The notes beneath the pieces were generated by a model that did no database searches, was not told where the DNA came from, and was given only the letters and a program-made list of their open reading frames with translations. The translations under genes and the position numbers were made by a program. DNA of 64,000 bases from Hexactinellida sp. DTS-2022 (lineage: Eukaryota > Porifera > Hexactinellida), in assembly GCA_028753945.1 (NCBI GenBank), contig JAPNXP010000004.1:4650001-4714000 (forward strand), read 5' to 3'. This document shows positions 1-11,251 of the stretch, piece by piece; the stretch's first letter is position 1, and each line of letters opens with the position of its first letter.

Positions 1-1
1 T

Positions 2-400
2 TTAGATCTCAAATTCAACTCCTTTATTACTGATATTTATGGAGCTATAGATGTCAAACTAACTTCTGATGAGATTGTAGTATTGTCTCTTCGTAATCTC
101 TGTGTGTCTCTATACACATATTCTCACCAATTGATTCGTGAGATGATTCCTTTGGGTGAAGGTAATCCAATTGTTAAACCTTCTTATTTAATTCTGGATA
201 AATCCTCAAATATTCTTATTACCGACTCTACTAGGCATTGTGTTTGTATCTTCTCTTTTGAAGGACAGTTGATCCACAGATTCGGTAGAGAAGGGGAGAA
301 GAGAGGAGAGTTCATATGGCCAAGGGGAATAGCAATCAATGGCAAAGGGAGGATTATAGTTGCATCTTTGAACCCAGAACATTGCGTTCAAGCATTTTGA
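2..400 (+). CDS. C-terminal part of an NHL-repeat protein, cut by the window edge
   Basis: The frame is open from base 2 to a TAA at about 400 and encodes the last ~132 residues of an NHL beta-propeller protein. It is nearly the same protein as the C-terminal third of the intact gene at 11252-12499: it shares the blades around ILITD..RHC and LIHRFG.EGEKRGEF and the ending NPEHC.Q.F. NHL propellers are protein- or RNA-binding platforms, often found behind coiled coils in TRIM-like proteins. The 5' part, expected to hold a coiled coil, lies outside the window. No stop or frameshift is visible, so it may be a working paralogue. Partner and substrate are unknown. Confidence 0.8.
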   Translation, partial: LDLKFNSFITDIYGAIDVKLTSDEIVVLSLRNLCVSLYTYSHQLIREMIPLGEGNPIVKPSYLILDKSSNILITDSTRHCVCIFSFEGQLIHRFGREGEKRGEFIWPRGIAINGKGRIIVASLNPEHCVQAF

Positions 401-1770
401 TTTCTAACAGATTATCATTATTTAACATTTCTATTATTCAAATCTCCCTTTACAATTTTGTTTATACTTTTCATATTCTATTCCTAACAAGTATAGAAGC
501 TAGCCATTCTTCCTCATTATTTGTTGAACTTTGAATTAAATTAAATTTTGTTTCACAAAATGGTCCAAAAAGCGTGACTTAGGGAGGAATGTATAATTTC
601 GGAACTTTGCATTATGTAATGTTTGAACATCCCCTATATCTGCGGTTTTCAAACTTATCTACCCTCCGACCGCCTAACAATTTTTCCAATTAATTCGCGA
701 CCCCTAAATTTGCTTAAGAAATATATTTAATGGAATAGAACTAATAGAGTTTATTCTTTACACTTTTTGGCTATAAAGAATGAAGAATAAACTTGGATTT
801 TAACTTGGTGATGAATTTCAGGTACATTACAGTGTTCTTTCGAAAATTAATTGTATCTTACGACTTCCTAGAGATTGTTCCAAGACCTCCCCCCCCCACC
901 CGTTTGAAAAACACTGCCCTTTACAGGGGCGTAGACTCGTTTGGAGATTGTTCGGGGCCTTATAGGCTGGATGTTAGGATTGGTAGGGCCATCTTGGTAT
1001 TTTGTGCTAGCTTCTATGGGGAAAAGACTATTGTTGGTAGGGCCATGACCGTACCACTCAGGGTTTCATCTATACTCCCCCCCCCCCCCCTGAAATTATT
1101 TTTTGAGTAAAAAGACCCCATTAACTATAGCGAAATGTAAATTACCGCCCCCCCTGAGGTAAAAGTCTAGATCCATCACTGCTACCACTACCAGCCTTAC
1201 CGGAGCCTACGCCTATACTTTATGTATTATGCCTGTTAATAGGCTGTTATTTATCAACATCTAAATTATGCATAAGCTAACACACATTTGTTACAGAACA
1301 ACTACGTAGTAGTCGCTGACTCGCCCCAAGGCATAAAAATTTCTACTATTTATCAGCAAAAATCAAGATCAAGAAAAAAATCTAAAATTTAGATAACTAT
1401 AAAACTCGTTGTTTTTCACTAAACTGTGTCTTAGCTTGAGATTATCCACGAATTATAGAAGGACCGTCCAAAATTTCGTTGAATGCTCATTACTATGTTA
1501 TTTCTAGGCGCGCTAAAATCGAGAGCTATTTCCATAGACGTGCACAAATTGAGTATTAAGGCGCGTGTGGGCGAGCTCAAACTTAATCTAGGCGCTCAGA
1601 GATTTTGCCTTAAAGCACTTCCAAGGTCTTTTTTGGACATCAGAAAATAACCTTAGCGTATAACCTTGTTTCCCAACATATAAGCCCTATACAATTTATT
1701 CTTTCATACTTATCCTGATCTATTTTCTTTCATTATATTCTATAATTAGTTTGTGGCATATCATATTTTA
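401..1770. other. Gene-free repeat debris with poly-C runs
   Basis: I see no gene. The stretch holds several C-runs (about 888-899, 1077-1091, 1147-1154) next to motifs such as caggggcgtag (about 925) and gatccatcactg (about 1170). Comparable G/C-run ends occur in hAT-type MITEs elsewhere in the window, but no target duplication could be found here. It looks like overlapping old insertions. Confidence 0.4.
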
Positions 1771-2700
1771 GTTAGGGAATTTTAACTCAAAACCTTGAAA
1801 AAAATTGTTACCAAACAATTTCTACACTACTGTCTTCTTCTGGACCCAAATAAACATAGAAAAAAAGTTGCAAGCCCAAACCCGTGAGGAAAATTTTTTA
1901 CACGGGTTGCGGTTTCTGATTTTCCATAGTAAATCGCCGACATTTCTGGAGCTAACTTTCTCAAACCAGCTCCAATCAAATTATTATCACCATATTGGTA
2001 CTCTGCGTTAAATTTCCAGCAATTTGATATATCACATGTCCATATTTGGAAGAATTTTTCCATAGCAACGCTGGAATGTCTTAGGAATGTGTAAAAATTC
2101 CATTATCAAATTGTGTTCCCACTTAATCAAGTGACCCCTCATTCGACTCCATTCAGCTACCTGAGTAAAATTATACACATACCGACACTCTAAAATGTGA
2201 TTTTATAAAATTATTCGAGATTTTTGAGATTAACTGTAAATCTCGAATAATTTTATAAAATCACATTTTAGAGTGTCGGTATGTGTATAATTTTACTCAG
2301 GTAGCTGAATGGAGTCGTATGAGGGGTCACTTGATTAAGTGGGAACACAATTTGATAATGGAATTTTTACACATTCCTAAGACATTCCAGCGTTGCTATG
2401 GAAAAATTCTTCCAAATATGGACATGTGATATATCAAATTGCTGGAAATTTAACGCAGAGTACCAATATGGTGATAATAATTTGATTGGAGCTGGTTTGA
2501 GAAAGTTAGCTCCAGAAATGTCGGCGATTTACTATGGAAAATCAGAAACCGCAACCCGTGTAAAAAATTTTCCTCACGGGTTTGGGCTTGCAACTTTTTT
2601 TCTATGTTTATTTGGGTCCAGAAGAAGACTCTAGTGTAGAAATTGTTTGGTAACAATTTTTTTCAAGGTTTACCTATAATTTGAGGTAAAATTCCCTAAC
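1771..2700. mobile_element. 930-bp near-perfect foldback palindrome (MITE-like)
   Basis: Left and right halves are reverse complements over roughly 430-450 bp each, with a short loop at about 2221-2240. The ends are gttagggaat and attccctaac, each flanked by TA, which suggests a Tc1/mariner-like target. Only a few differences separate the arms: one near 2151, two or three near 1829, and a small indel near 1790/2675. Identical 77-codon open frames on opposite strands (from 2063 leftward and from 2398 rightward) are mirror images of the same sequence, not genes. The high arm identity implies recent formation or gene conversion. Confidence 0.85.
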
Positions 2701-2702
2701 TA

Positions 2703-3300
2703 TTTCTTTTGCGCAATAAGTTGTATAGTCTCAGTATAAATAGCAACAGTATATCCTATTGTCTTATTCTGCTCTGTTAACTTATTCAATTCTATACTTT
2801 CGTTTCAAACATTCCTTTTACACAACTTGCTCCATCAAACTTCAAACTTCAGGTCAGTCTAATTTTTTTCTACAATAATACTAGAAACACAGCCTTATGG
2901 AGCTCGCTCCATTTTGAACGCACACTGAGGTCCGCTACTATTTTAATACTAACAATTTATGAGATTTATTGGTTAAAGCTGTTGGTCCTTACATTTGTAC
3001 TCGGGCCTACACCCTGCTTGTATTTAAAACATTTCCCTCTTAACCCGAAATCGCTGGGACTAGTCAAACAAATTCGGATAACTTAAATCTTCAAACCATG
3101 GGCGTAGGTAGCCATGGGGGGTGCTTCAAACCATTTTGTGTATTCACTGAAATAATTTGGACCTTGGTCGCTCAACTTATAGTCCGGTGGTCCGTGTCTG
3201 TTTACCCACCCGTCTATAATAGCTGAGACTAAATGTGTGCGACTCCTTATTTGTCACAGGGAAAACATATTTCAAATTGTTTCTATGAGGAGTAAAAATG
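2703..3300. other. No gene seen
   Basis: This is AT-rich sequence between the palindrome and the Gypsy remnant. No convincing coding frame or terminal repeat was found. Confidence 0.4.
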
Positions 3301-6300
3301 TCTGTGTTGGGTTGAAGCCCATGGTGAAGTGGCTACATCGAAGGCTACGAACTCTCGTGGTTTCTTCGCGGCGCAAGGAGGACTAACTTTTCTTTTGCTT
3401 GTTTCTTGGATTTATTATTGCGACAAATCAGGCATCCTCTACAAAACTGTCTGATGTCTGAGTTCAACTGCTTCTAGTAGAATTGATTCCTAACGACACG
3501 TGTTGTCTTGGGTTGTACTGAATTTGTATACGTACCTTTCGAAATGTTCGGTTTCGTTATTTACTTTACAATCAACCTCAAATCAGCTGGGGCGTTATCT
3601 TTCCCTTTAACATGTTCGATTTCGTATTCCCTAACCTGAAACTCCTGTAACCAACGTTCGAATTTTTCGAGCGGGTCTTTCTGCCACAGTAGCCCAACTA
3701 TAAGGATAACTATGGTCCCGAAATAAATCGGACGCTCGAAGCTGCTTTTCTACTAGCCGCGATTATTGCCCAACATTCGAGCTCCCCTGCTGAATAGTTA
3801 TTCTGGGAAGATGTGAGCCCAGACAAAAAGTATGCGATAGGTTTTAAAAAGCCGATTCCGTCCTCTTGGGATAGTATACCCCAACGGCTGTCCCGAAAGC
3901 GTCTACCTGTAAGCACATACTCTGAATTCCAATTGGGGACAGCGAGAGTCACAGGTGGCTTAATCAGTTTATCCCTAAGTCCCTGAAAGTATCTCTCCTC
4001 GGCTGAGCCCCAAGTCCATTCCACAGAATCTCGTGATAGGAGCTACAACGGCTCTGCACAGTCTGCAAACCCCATAACTTGTTCTCGATAATAATTTACT
4101 AGCCCCGAGAAATCTCTATAATTCTTTCTTCGTCCTAGCGCTCTCCACGTTTTGATATTTTCGACGAGTCTGGGAGTTGGACGGTGACCTTCCTTTGAAA
4201 TGATTAGTCCGACAAACTCTCCTTCTGGATATGCAAAGCAGCACTTGTTTCGCCTAAGCTGGTCAATTGCTTTTCTCAGTGCTTCTAAAGTTGCCTTCAG
4301 GTCTGAGAGATGGCCTTGTAATCTGTGGACTGTACGCATATGTACATGTCATCGACGTAAGGATCCGCTCGATCGACAAGCTTGAGCGTCTCGTTCATTA
4401 GACGCTGCAGGGTTGACACAGTGGGCATTTACGTGGAAATAGGCTACTTTTTTTGTATTCCCAAATCACTTAATCATTTCCTTCATTGAATTCACCATAC
4501 TTTCAAACATAGGAATGTAAATTTTCACTTATATCTAACAATAAATTTGTTGTTATGGTGATGATAGCCAAAGGCATTTGAACAATAGGAATTTAATTTT
4601 GCGGTTGATCAAAATGACTAGGTTCATTGCAATATAATATGTACACAATTAGTAAATTGATTGATTGATTTCAAGTATATTTTATAACTATATATATAAC
4701 TACATCAATTTAAATGATTGGAACTCTTCCAACATATTTTGTTTTTTGGTGCCAACTTTTTCTTATGCTTCAGTTTCGGACAAAAAAAATCATTTAGGCC
4801 GCCATCTAAAAAATGATGGGAGTTATAGTGCTGTGCCCTGCTGTGAAATCTGTATAGTTTTAAAATGTTGCTTCTATACTAATATTCAAATTACAAAAGT
4901 ATTTTACCCCGCACGGAGGCGCACTGAACACTTTATTTTACAAATGGATATACCACTTCATTAAATATATAGCATCACTTTCAATCGAGAACCTCTTGAA
5001 TTTCTCAAAATGCAACCTTTGTGAGAGAAGCTTCCAATCCAGTGACTTTATGGAATACGATCATTTGGGATCTGACTAATATCAAACAATTCGGTGTCAA
5101 TTTGGTGAATTAAAGTTTAGCAGGGAGCTGACTGTCGGCGAATTAGTGGAAACATACTTTTTTGCATACTCAGATGTCAATAATATTGCCAAAACTGTGT
5201 TCTACTTGCTCTAAAACCTAGGTGATGCAATATTCTTATAAAAAAGTAACTAATTGAGCGAAAAGGGGCGACGTGGGTCACTTAATAACTTTGAACCATA
5301 TATATTAGGATTTTTGAAATAATTACACCTTGTTCAAGAAATATAATCAATAATCATGGGTGAACAATAAAAATTTTGTTAACAAACCTAAATATAAATT
5401 ATGATAGAATTAACATGAATTGTCTAGAACTACGTTTTGGAGACTACGTACATCATTTTTGATAATGCCATTCAGTTTGCAGCTACCGATAACCTATATT
5501 TCAATAATACTTCATAGAGTCTATCTAGCATAGTTTTCCTATTTCCACTTACACCCCTGAAAATGCCCACTGTGGTTGATCCACTGTTTATATATCCGAA
5601 GGGCATTCTGTTGAACTTAAAGAGACCTTTTGGAGTAGCGAATGCAGTTTAATGCCTGTCCACTTCGCTTATCTCTATTGCCCAATATATGCAGAAGCGC
5701 CGTCCGAAAAAGAGAAATACGTGTCTTCGTGCTTTCTCTCAAGAATATATTTGGGTGAGGCATGGGATAAGAATAGGTATGGGTTGCTTTGTTCAGTTTC
5801 CTGTAATCAACGCAGAATCTTCTAATCCCGTCATGTTTAGTAACTAACAGGACTCTACTTGCTCATGTGAGTCCGATCTTCGAGAGATTGGATTGGAAAG
5901 CATTTCCTATACTTGGCGCATAATTTCCTCTTCGAACGAAGGCGCCACTGGGAAGATCATCTGTTTTATTGGTTGAGTATTTCTAGTCTTAATAATGTGT
6001 AAAACTGCCTTAGCCACAGTGGGATTTTGGGTTGGCTGCGAAGAGGCCGAAGACGTCAGAATATTTGAGCAAAAGCTTTCGCAGTGAGTTTTCCTGGATA
6101 GGTGTTAGATCAGGGTTGAGATTCTCGCTCAATTCTTCAGGTGCCACGTTTCTCTTACAGTATATCCAGTTTGTAGTCTGAGTGATTCTAAGAAACATGC
6201 AATACTGAGTGGTTCGCCTCCTTGAATAGCAATTTGAGGGTGTTTCCAAATGTCGCCGGTACGGATTTGGTTATTCACCCAATTGAATTCCATAATTTCC

Positions 6301-6345
6301 ATTATTCCCAATTTTGAAAGTAAATCTCTTCCCAATATACAAGTG
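3300..6345 (-). pseudogene. Decayed Ty3/Gypsy retrotransposon (protease-RT-RNase H-integrase)
   Basis: Minus-strand reading gives the Gypsy order. A retropepsin C-terminal piece (GRDLLSKLG) is at about 6335-6130. Reverse transcriptase pieces follow, ending with QRLMNE and YVDDM just left of the insertion at 4417, then the RT thumb region at 4339-4043. RNase H and connection (YFLSGLTSSQNNYS) are at 4024-3710, and an integrase zinc finger with CRGCLICR is near 3480-3430. Many stops and frameshifts show it is dead. A separate 1158-bp element sits inside the RT coding region. A second, differently broken Gypsy copy is at 44.3-47.3 kb. Confidence 0.8.
4417..5574. mobile_element. Non-autonomous DNA transposon with CACAGTG termini and 5-bp TSD
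   Basis: Termini are CACAGTGGGCATTT at 4417-4430 and its exact reverse complement at 5561-5574. Homology resumes further in (gtggaaatagg on both sides), so the terminal repeat is about 38 bp. The element is flanked by GTTGA at 4412-4416 and 5575-5579. Removing it together with one GTTGA rejoins the Gypsy RT frame (TLQRLMNE). CACAGTG ends plus a 5-bp duplication is the signature known for Transib/ProtoRAG elements, whose ends are related to RAG recombination heptamers. Chapaev-type elements also start CAC but usually make shorter duplications. No transposase is visible inside; the open frame at 4665-4964 resembles nothing I know. Confidence 0.7.
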
Positions 6346-6764
6346 TTTTGAGCTCCGATTAGTACAGATTCAATGTCCCGGGTACCTTGACTGGCTCCTG
6401 AAATATATCGTATATTTCACTTGTCTCAGGTTGCGAACAGTTTCTATGTCGAGTTCCCCCCCTTCGAGAATTAGCACAGTCTATTTACTCACATACCTGC
6501 CAATCCAGTTGAGTTATATCCCTGTTCGCTGTTCCAGTTTCCTCTGTACATTGCCCAAATTCCCTCAGAAACTCCAAAGTTTTTTTCTCGCTCGCTGAGC
6601 TCGCTCTTCTGTAGAATCCTTACATACAAAGTAATACACTGACAAAGACATTGAATTCACGTGGTGACAATACAGAATGCATGGCAAAGTTATATTTATT
6701 AAGTTTCACATTAATCAAATTAATTACTTGGATAGGAGAAAACATGGAGTCAATCCGAGAAAAT

Positions 6765-7032
6765 CTTTATTATTTAAACTCGATTGTTGTGTGTGTGTGT
6801 GTGTGTTTGTGTGATTGTCCGGATTGTATTTAAGTGATGGGGGAATAGAAACCGCATTTATATATTAGATATAAACTAACTTCCAATTGTTATAATAGGT
6901 AAACAAGTATGCTGAACACGAATTTCGCATTTATGAATTTCTAATATGAATATTTGTTGTTGTTGTTGTTTACACAAATAGGTACACAAATTTATGAAAA
7001 TTCAAAATCAACTAGAAGCTAGCTTTCAACGG
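6765..7032 (+). repeat. Left half of an R1 interspersed repeat, split by the Mutator-like element
   Basis: This begins near ctcgattgttgtgtgtgtg, passes a GT-rich run and gtccggattgtatt, then ttgttgttgtttac, and ends at ctttcaacgg. The same family is seen at 10375-10620, 12885-12965 (part), 14637-14885 (reverse) and 52235-52645. It continues on the far side of the insertion at 10111-10262. The copy at 52 kb is uninterrupted at this point and serves as an empty site. Confidence 0.7.
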
Positions 7033-7272
7033 GTCGCCGGAATAAGTCCGAATTTTAAGTAGGAATAAGTTCGAAAACTTATGAAGTAGGAATAAGTTCG
7101 AATCCCTATTAATTTGGAATAACCCAGAAAACCCATGCATGAATTATCAGATTTAGAAGTATTTAATAAATATGATGTATTACTGGACAAAAAGATATGG
7201 AGTGAATATAAACTAACAATATATTATATTTATAAATAGATTAAGAAGTTATTAAATGAATAATTAACTAAA

Positions 7273-8357
7273 TAGAGCATTGAGAGCAGTATTATACTGA
7301 AAGACCCTCATAATCCCAACAATCTTCTCACGACAGATAGGACAGTCATGTTTCAACTGTTGTAATCTATTTGACAACTTTCGCAAAATCCAGCATGTGC
7401 ATAACTTTCATGCAGTAAGGCAAAATTTTCGCCCTGCTTCCCTAGGCACACATGACATTTGATCTCTCTAAATTCGTCATCTCTGGATGAAACTGAATCT
7501 TCCTCATCTGATAGCCCTGTTTGATCACTTGATGTATTTTGCATACTTTGATTTTGACAGCCTATCGTAAATGAAATTGCGTTAATATATTCAAGGGGTG
7601 AATATATTTTGTTTAGATACTTTGTTTTGTATTCTGTTCTGAGTTCAACATTTTTATGAGACTTAAGTTTGGGTAATCTTGTAATTTCTAACCCATCATC
7701 CAGTCTCTTTACTTCTAAATCATAATCAGACATTACTTTATCCATTGCTGACATGAATTTCCATGTGTTTGGATGGTTTGTTTTATGTAAGTCTTCAGAG
7801 TAATATTATGATAAGATTCTGCGCCATTATATGTAGTGACCTCATTGTAAAAAATAGTCAAGTTTTGACTCCCATCAATCCATGTTTTAATCAAATAATT
7901 TTTGAATGAACTCACTAGTTCCAATTCTAAATCAGCTACTCCCAACTAACTCTAAATGAATTGCTATGAAAGTAGGACTAATCTCATCTTCAGTTAAAAA
8001 TGGCAACGCCATCAATTGACGAACCCATTTTTAGAAAACTTTGTTAGTTAAGTAACATTCGTTGTTGAAGATTTCTCTTAAACCATCTGTAGATGATTCT
8101 GCTATACGTTTTATTCTATTTGCTAGGACAATACTATCTGACATGTATTCAGAAAGAGAATGGTTATGCGCTTTTGTAGCCTCTAATAGAGACCTTATGG
8201 CAGGAATTCTCGCCAATCCTAGACAATTACATTGCTTTGCAAGAGTGCATCGGAGGTAGATATTACCATTTGATTCGCGATTTTTGGTATACCTATATCC
8301 ATCTGATAGGTAGTTCAAAGAATTTAACCGTTTTCCTTCAATGATTGAATATTCCAT
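7273..8357 (-). pseudogene. Internally deleted FLYWCH-MULE transposase with C-terminal RING
   Basis: From 8357 leftward the frame starts with a FLYWCH zinc finger: DGYRYT, a CTLAKQCNC cysteine pair, then KAHNHS. It runs straight into the C-terminal part of MULE transposases: WVRQLMALPFL near 8030, then YNGAESYHN near 7840. The DDE catalytic core that should lie between is missing, so this is a deletion derivative. It ends with a RING-like C3HC4 finger: CHVCL, then HAGFCESC at about 7385, then DCPICRE near 7345 in another frame. At least two frameshifts or stops are present. The FLYWCH finger is known in MULEs as a DNA-binding module. Loss of the core means it cannot transpose on its own. Confidence 0.75.
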
Positions 8358-8389
8358 TCTAAACTGATTGCAAAATTACAAATTAACTA

Positions 8390-9354
8390 CTGTATTTCTC
8401 AGTCAATTATCCGTTTGGGTCAACCTATCATCCGTTTGGGTCAACCAATCATCCGATTGGGTCAACCAATCATCCGATTCAGTCAACCAATCATCCGATT
8501 GGGTCAACCAATTATCCGACTCATCCAATGAATATGAATACAGTTGTTTTTCATTTTGGTATACGGTTGGTGTAATTATATAAGCAGGTAAATATGAGGC
8601 ACAAACAAATAATTTGCTTAATAACTTTCAAGATACAAACTTTTATTCTTCAAAAATGGACACAACATTGGGAACCTCAGAATCTGTTGGAAGTAACAGT
8701 GTAGCTCCAAAAGGAGGCAAAACAATTACAAACGAGGTGCGCAGGAGATTAATTGATGCCCACGAAGCAGGCCTGACCTACAAGCAAATGTCCCAACTAT
8801 TTGGTGTAAAAGTAGATACTGCATATAGGATTTGTAGTTTGAGAAAGTATGAAGTGAAGAATAGAGGTGGCTCTAGAGGAAAGAAATTAAATGATACAGA
8901 TGTTCATTTTTTACTTGAAAAGGTTGAATCCCGTCCAGACATCACGCTCAATGAATTGAAAGAAAAACTGGCTTTAAAAGGTGTACAGGTTTCAGTGAGC
9001 ACAATAGCCAGATGTCTTGAAGGGAAATTCATTACAATGAAAAAATTGGAACAAATTCCAATAAATAGGAATTGCGACGAACTGAAGGCATCAAGAAGGG
9101 AACACGCAACATGGTTGATGTCCCAGCATGAGATGGGTGCTCGTTTTTGTTATGTTGATGAGTGCGGGTTTGGACTCTACACATCAAGAACAAGAGGTAG
9201 ATCGTTATCATCCTTAGAATGGAGTCGGATAATTGGTTGACCGAGTCGGATATTTGGTTGACCCAATCGGATGATTGGTTGACTGAATCGGATGATTGGT
9301 TGACTGAATCGGATGATTGGTTGACCCAATCGGATAATTGACTGAGAAATACAG
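8390..9354. mobile_element. Tc1/mariner-family deletion derivative with 21-bp phased terminal arrays
   Basis: Ends are CTGTATTTCTCAG and its reverse complement, flanked by TA (8388-8389, 9355-9356). Just inside each end lies an array of a 21-bp unit containing gggtcaaccaatcatccg. CCG occurs at 8411, 8432, 8453, 8474, 8495 and 8516 on the left. CGG occurs at 9226, 9247, 9268, 9289, 9310 and 9331 on the right. That is six copies per end, all exactly 21 bp apart. The interior holds only the 5' part of a transposase gene. Confidence 0.85.
8656..9209 (+). pseudogene. Tc1/mariner (IS630-type) transposase, 5' half only
   Basis: The ATG at 8656 opens a frame of ~185 residues. The N-terminus is a paired-like helix-turn-helix (RRRLIDAHEAGLTYKQMSQLFGV region, residues ~30-60), followed by a second HTH with SVSTIARCL. 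The protein then reaches the first catalytic aspartate in VDECGF and continues TSRTRGRS, as in IS630/Tc1 proteins whose next block is the catalytic core. There the coding sequence stops abruptly against the right terminal array. The second aspartate and third acidic residue are therefore deleted. The element can only move with help from a full-length relative. Confidence 0.8.
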
Positions 9355-9370
9355 TAGTATGTATATATAT

Positions 9371-9678
9371 CAGAGTTGCCGTGGGTATGGAAATTCCCAT
9401 GGGGATCCCCATACCCATGGGAATGGGAATGGGAATCAGATTTTCCCCTGTGGGAATTCCCATGGGATATTCGAATATGGTTTCATTAGGCCATCCTTAA
9501 TTAATATAGGCTTTACTATTGATACGAATCTGCTTTAGTAATTAAATTGTTTTTTATGTATACGTATGTATATTATACTCCCCTTTGGGATTCCTTATGG
9601 CATATGGGGATTCCCACAGGATTCCTATGGGAATGGGATGGGAATAGGAATGGAAATTCCATTCCCACGGCAACCGTG
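9371..9678. mobile_element. hAT-like MITE
   Basis: Inverted ends are cagagttgccgtggg at 9371 and cccacggcaaccgtg ending at 9678. Both sides lie in an AT dinucleotide run, consistent with an 8-bp ATATATAT duplication. The interior is rich in gggaat/attccc imperfect palindromes. No gene is present. Confidence 0.6.
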
Positions 9679-9794
9679 ATATATATATAATTGCAAAAGT
9701 GTTAAACAAAAATAGATGACTAATTAATGAATGCAAATGCAAGTGTTATGATAAAACACCAATAAACTGACTTCAGACCCATTTATTGGTTTTC

Positions 9795-10110
9795 GAACTT
9801 TTCAACTTGGAAGCCTTTCGATCTTATTCCTACTTCACAAATATTTTCGAACTTATTCATACTTACAGGCCTTTCGATCTTATTCCTACTTCACAAATAT
9901 TTTCGAACTTATTCATACTCCATAAGTTTTCGAACTTATTCCTACTTACAGGCCTTTCGAACTTATTCCTACTTCACAAATATATTCGGACTTATTCCTA
10001 CTTCACAAATATATTCGGACTTAATCCTACTTCATAAGTTTTCGAACTTATTCCTACTTCATTTTTCGGATTAATTCCTACTTCAACTTTCGAACTTATT
10101 CCGCATCCCC
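9795..10110 (+). repeat. Right terminal tandem array of the Mutator-like element
   Basis: About a dozen variants of ttcgaacttattcctacttc occur at irregular 23-32 bp spacing. The array is inverted relative to the short array at 7033-7130. The right end is about three times longer than the left, so copy number has drifted between ends. Confidence 0.75.
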
Positions 10111-10374
10111 CTTTCAACGGCTATTATAGGTAAACAAGTTAAAAGTATGGAAAATGGTTGTTAAGGATGTATATATTAACTATAACAAACTTACTAACTA
10201 TCTATTCAATGATTTACTGAGGAGTATGCCGCGTAGCGCCTGTCGATTTGAGGTGCGTACCACCCATTGTTTGATATAATATTCGGTTGTCTGTCTATGT
10301 TTGGGTTGACAACCTAATATACTTGGTTGACCGAATAGACAAAACAACTGACCCTCTCTATATTATTCAAACTT

Positions 10375-10620
10375 CTTTGTTTGTTTTGTCCGGATTGTTT
10401 TAAAGTGATGGGGAATGGCAACCGTTTTTATAATTGAGATAGAGTTTAACCTCCAAATGTTATTATAAGTTAACTTAATTAATAGGTAAGCAGGTATGCT
10501 GATTACAGTGATTACGAATTTCACATTAACACATTTCTTATATGAGTAATAAATGTTGTTGTTTACAAAAATCGGTAAACAAATTATTCAAAATTGAAAA
10601 TGAACCTAGAAGCCTACTAC
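10375..10620 (+). repeat. R1 repeat copy
   Basis: This is the same family as the repeat at 6765: gtccggattgtttt, gtgatggggaat, then ttgttgtttac and gaacctagaagcc. It is gene-free. A fragment of the hairpin-containing end (gagatcgaagggctcgt) appears near 10720. Confidence 0.65.
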
Positions 10621-10771
10621 AGAAACTTAGAAAAGGGAGCCAAGTATGCTGATTACAAATTCAAATTTTTCAAATTTTTATTGTAAATCTTATTATCTAT
10701 TGAAAAGAGCGAGATCGAAGGGCTCGTAGTACTGTACAGCTGAACTAATAGTATTTTTTGGCGACCAAATA

Positions 10772-10938
10772 CAGTCAACTCCGCTTAATAGAGCCACCGG
10801 TTAATCGGGAAAAATTTCACAGGATTTATAGGACAGAATTACACTTTGGCTAACAATATTTTCTGTTAATCGGTTTCTCCGCTTAATCGGGTCAAAACAA
10901 CCTGGTCCCAAGGTGGCTCTATTAAGCGGAGTTGACTG
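10772..10938. mobile_element. TA-flanked MITE, pogo/Tc1-like
   Basis: Perfect inverted repeats of about 27 bp begin cagtcaactccgcttaatag, flanked by TA on both sides. Related ends are seen at 31406-31586 and 48787-48895. It has no coding capacity. Confidence 0.8.
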
Positions 10939-11251
10939 TAGTAGTAAATTTGGTTGAGATATTCGGTTGAACTTTAGGTCCACCAGATATTTATATTTGG
11001 TGAACAGAATATATTAGGACAGCAAAATGTCCACATACTGATGTTTGAAATATTTGGGTACAATCTTGGTTTTATCATACAAGATGTGACTATTTTTGCG
11101 CGTATTAAAAGGAGTGCACATAGAGCTTAATCCCTTAATGCTCTGAGTTTAAACAAGTTATTAACTAGATTAGCTACAGATTTGACTCTATTTTTCGATT
11201 CTGTGTATTCGTGTTAAATGAATTTAATAGTCATTTGTAGAACACTGTACA

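Larger units (their letters stand above)
7033..10110. mobile_element. Mutator-like (FLYWCH-type) element with tandem-repeat termini
   Basis: The element is flanked by a 10-bp direct repeat, ctttcaacgg, at 7023-7032 and 10111-10120, in the 8-10 bp range typical of Mutator-like elements. The termini contain inverted arrays of the motif ggaataagttcgaa: about 100 bp on the left (7033-7130) and about 315 bp on the right (9795-10110). The interior codes on the minus strand for remains of a FLYWCH/MULE transposase. A Tc1/mariner derivative (8390-9354) and a hAT MITE (9371-9678) were inserted later. The host repeat (R1) has an unoccupied paralogous site near 52469-52480 in this window, which supports the boundaries. 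Confidence 0.75.

Noticed and set aside
1827-2634. Two identical short proteins on opposite strands
   Set aside because: They are mirror images produced by the 930-bp palindrome, with no recognisable domain.
4417-5574. A genuine RAG recombination signal pair
   Set aside because: No nonamer-like block at 12 or 23 bp could be seen, and the ends behave as ordinary transposon termini with a target duplication. Only the heptamer-like end is claimed.
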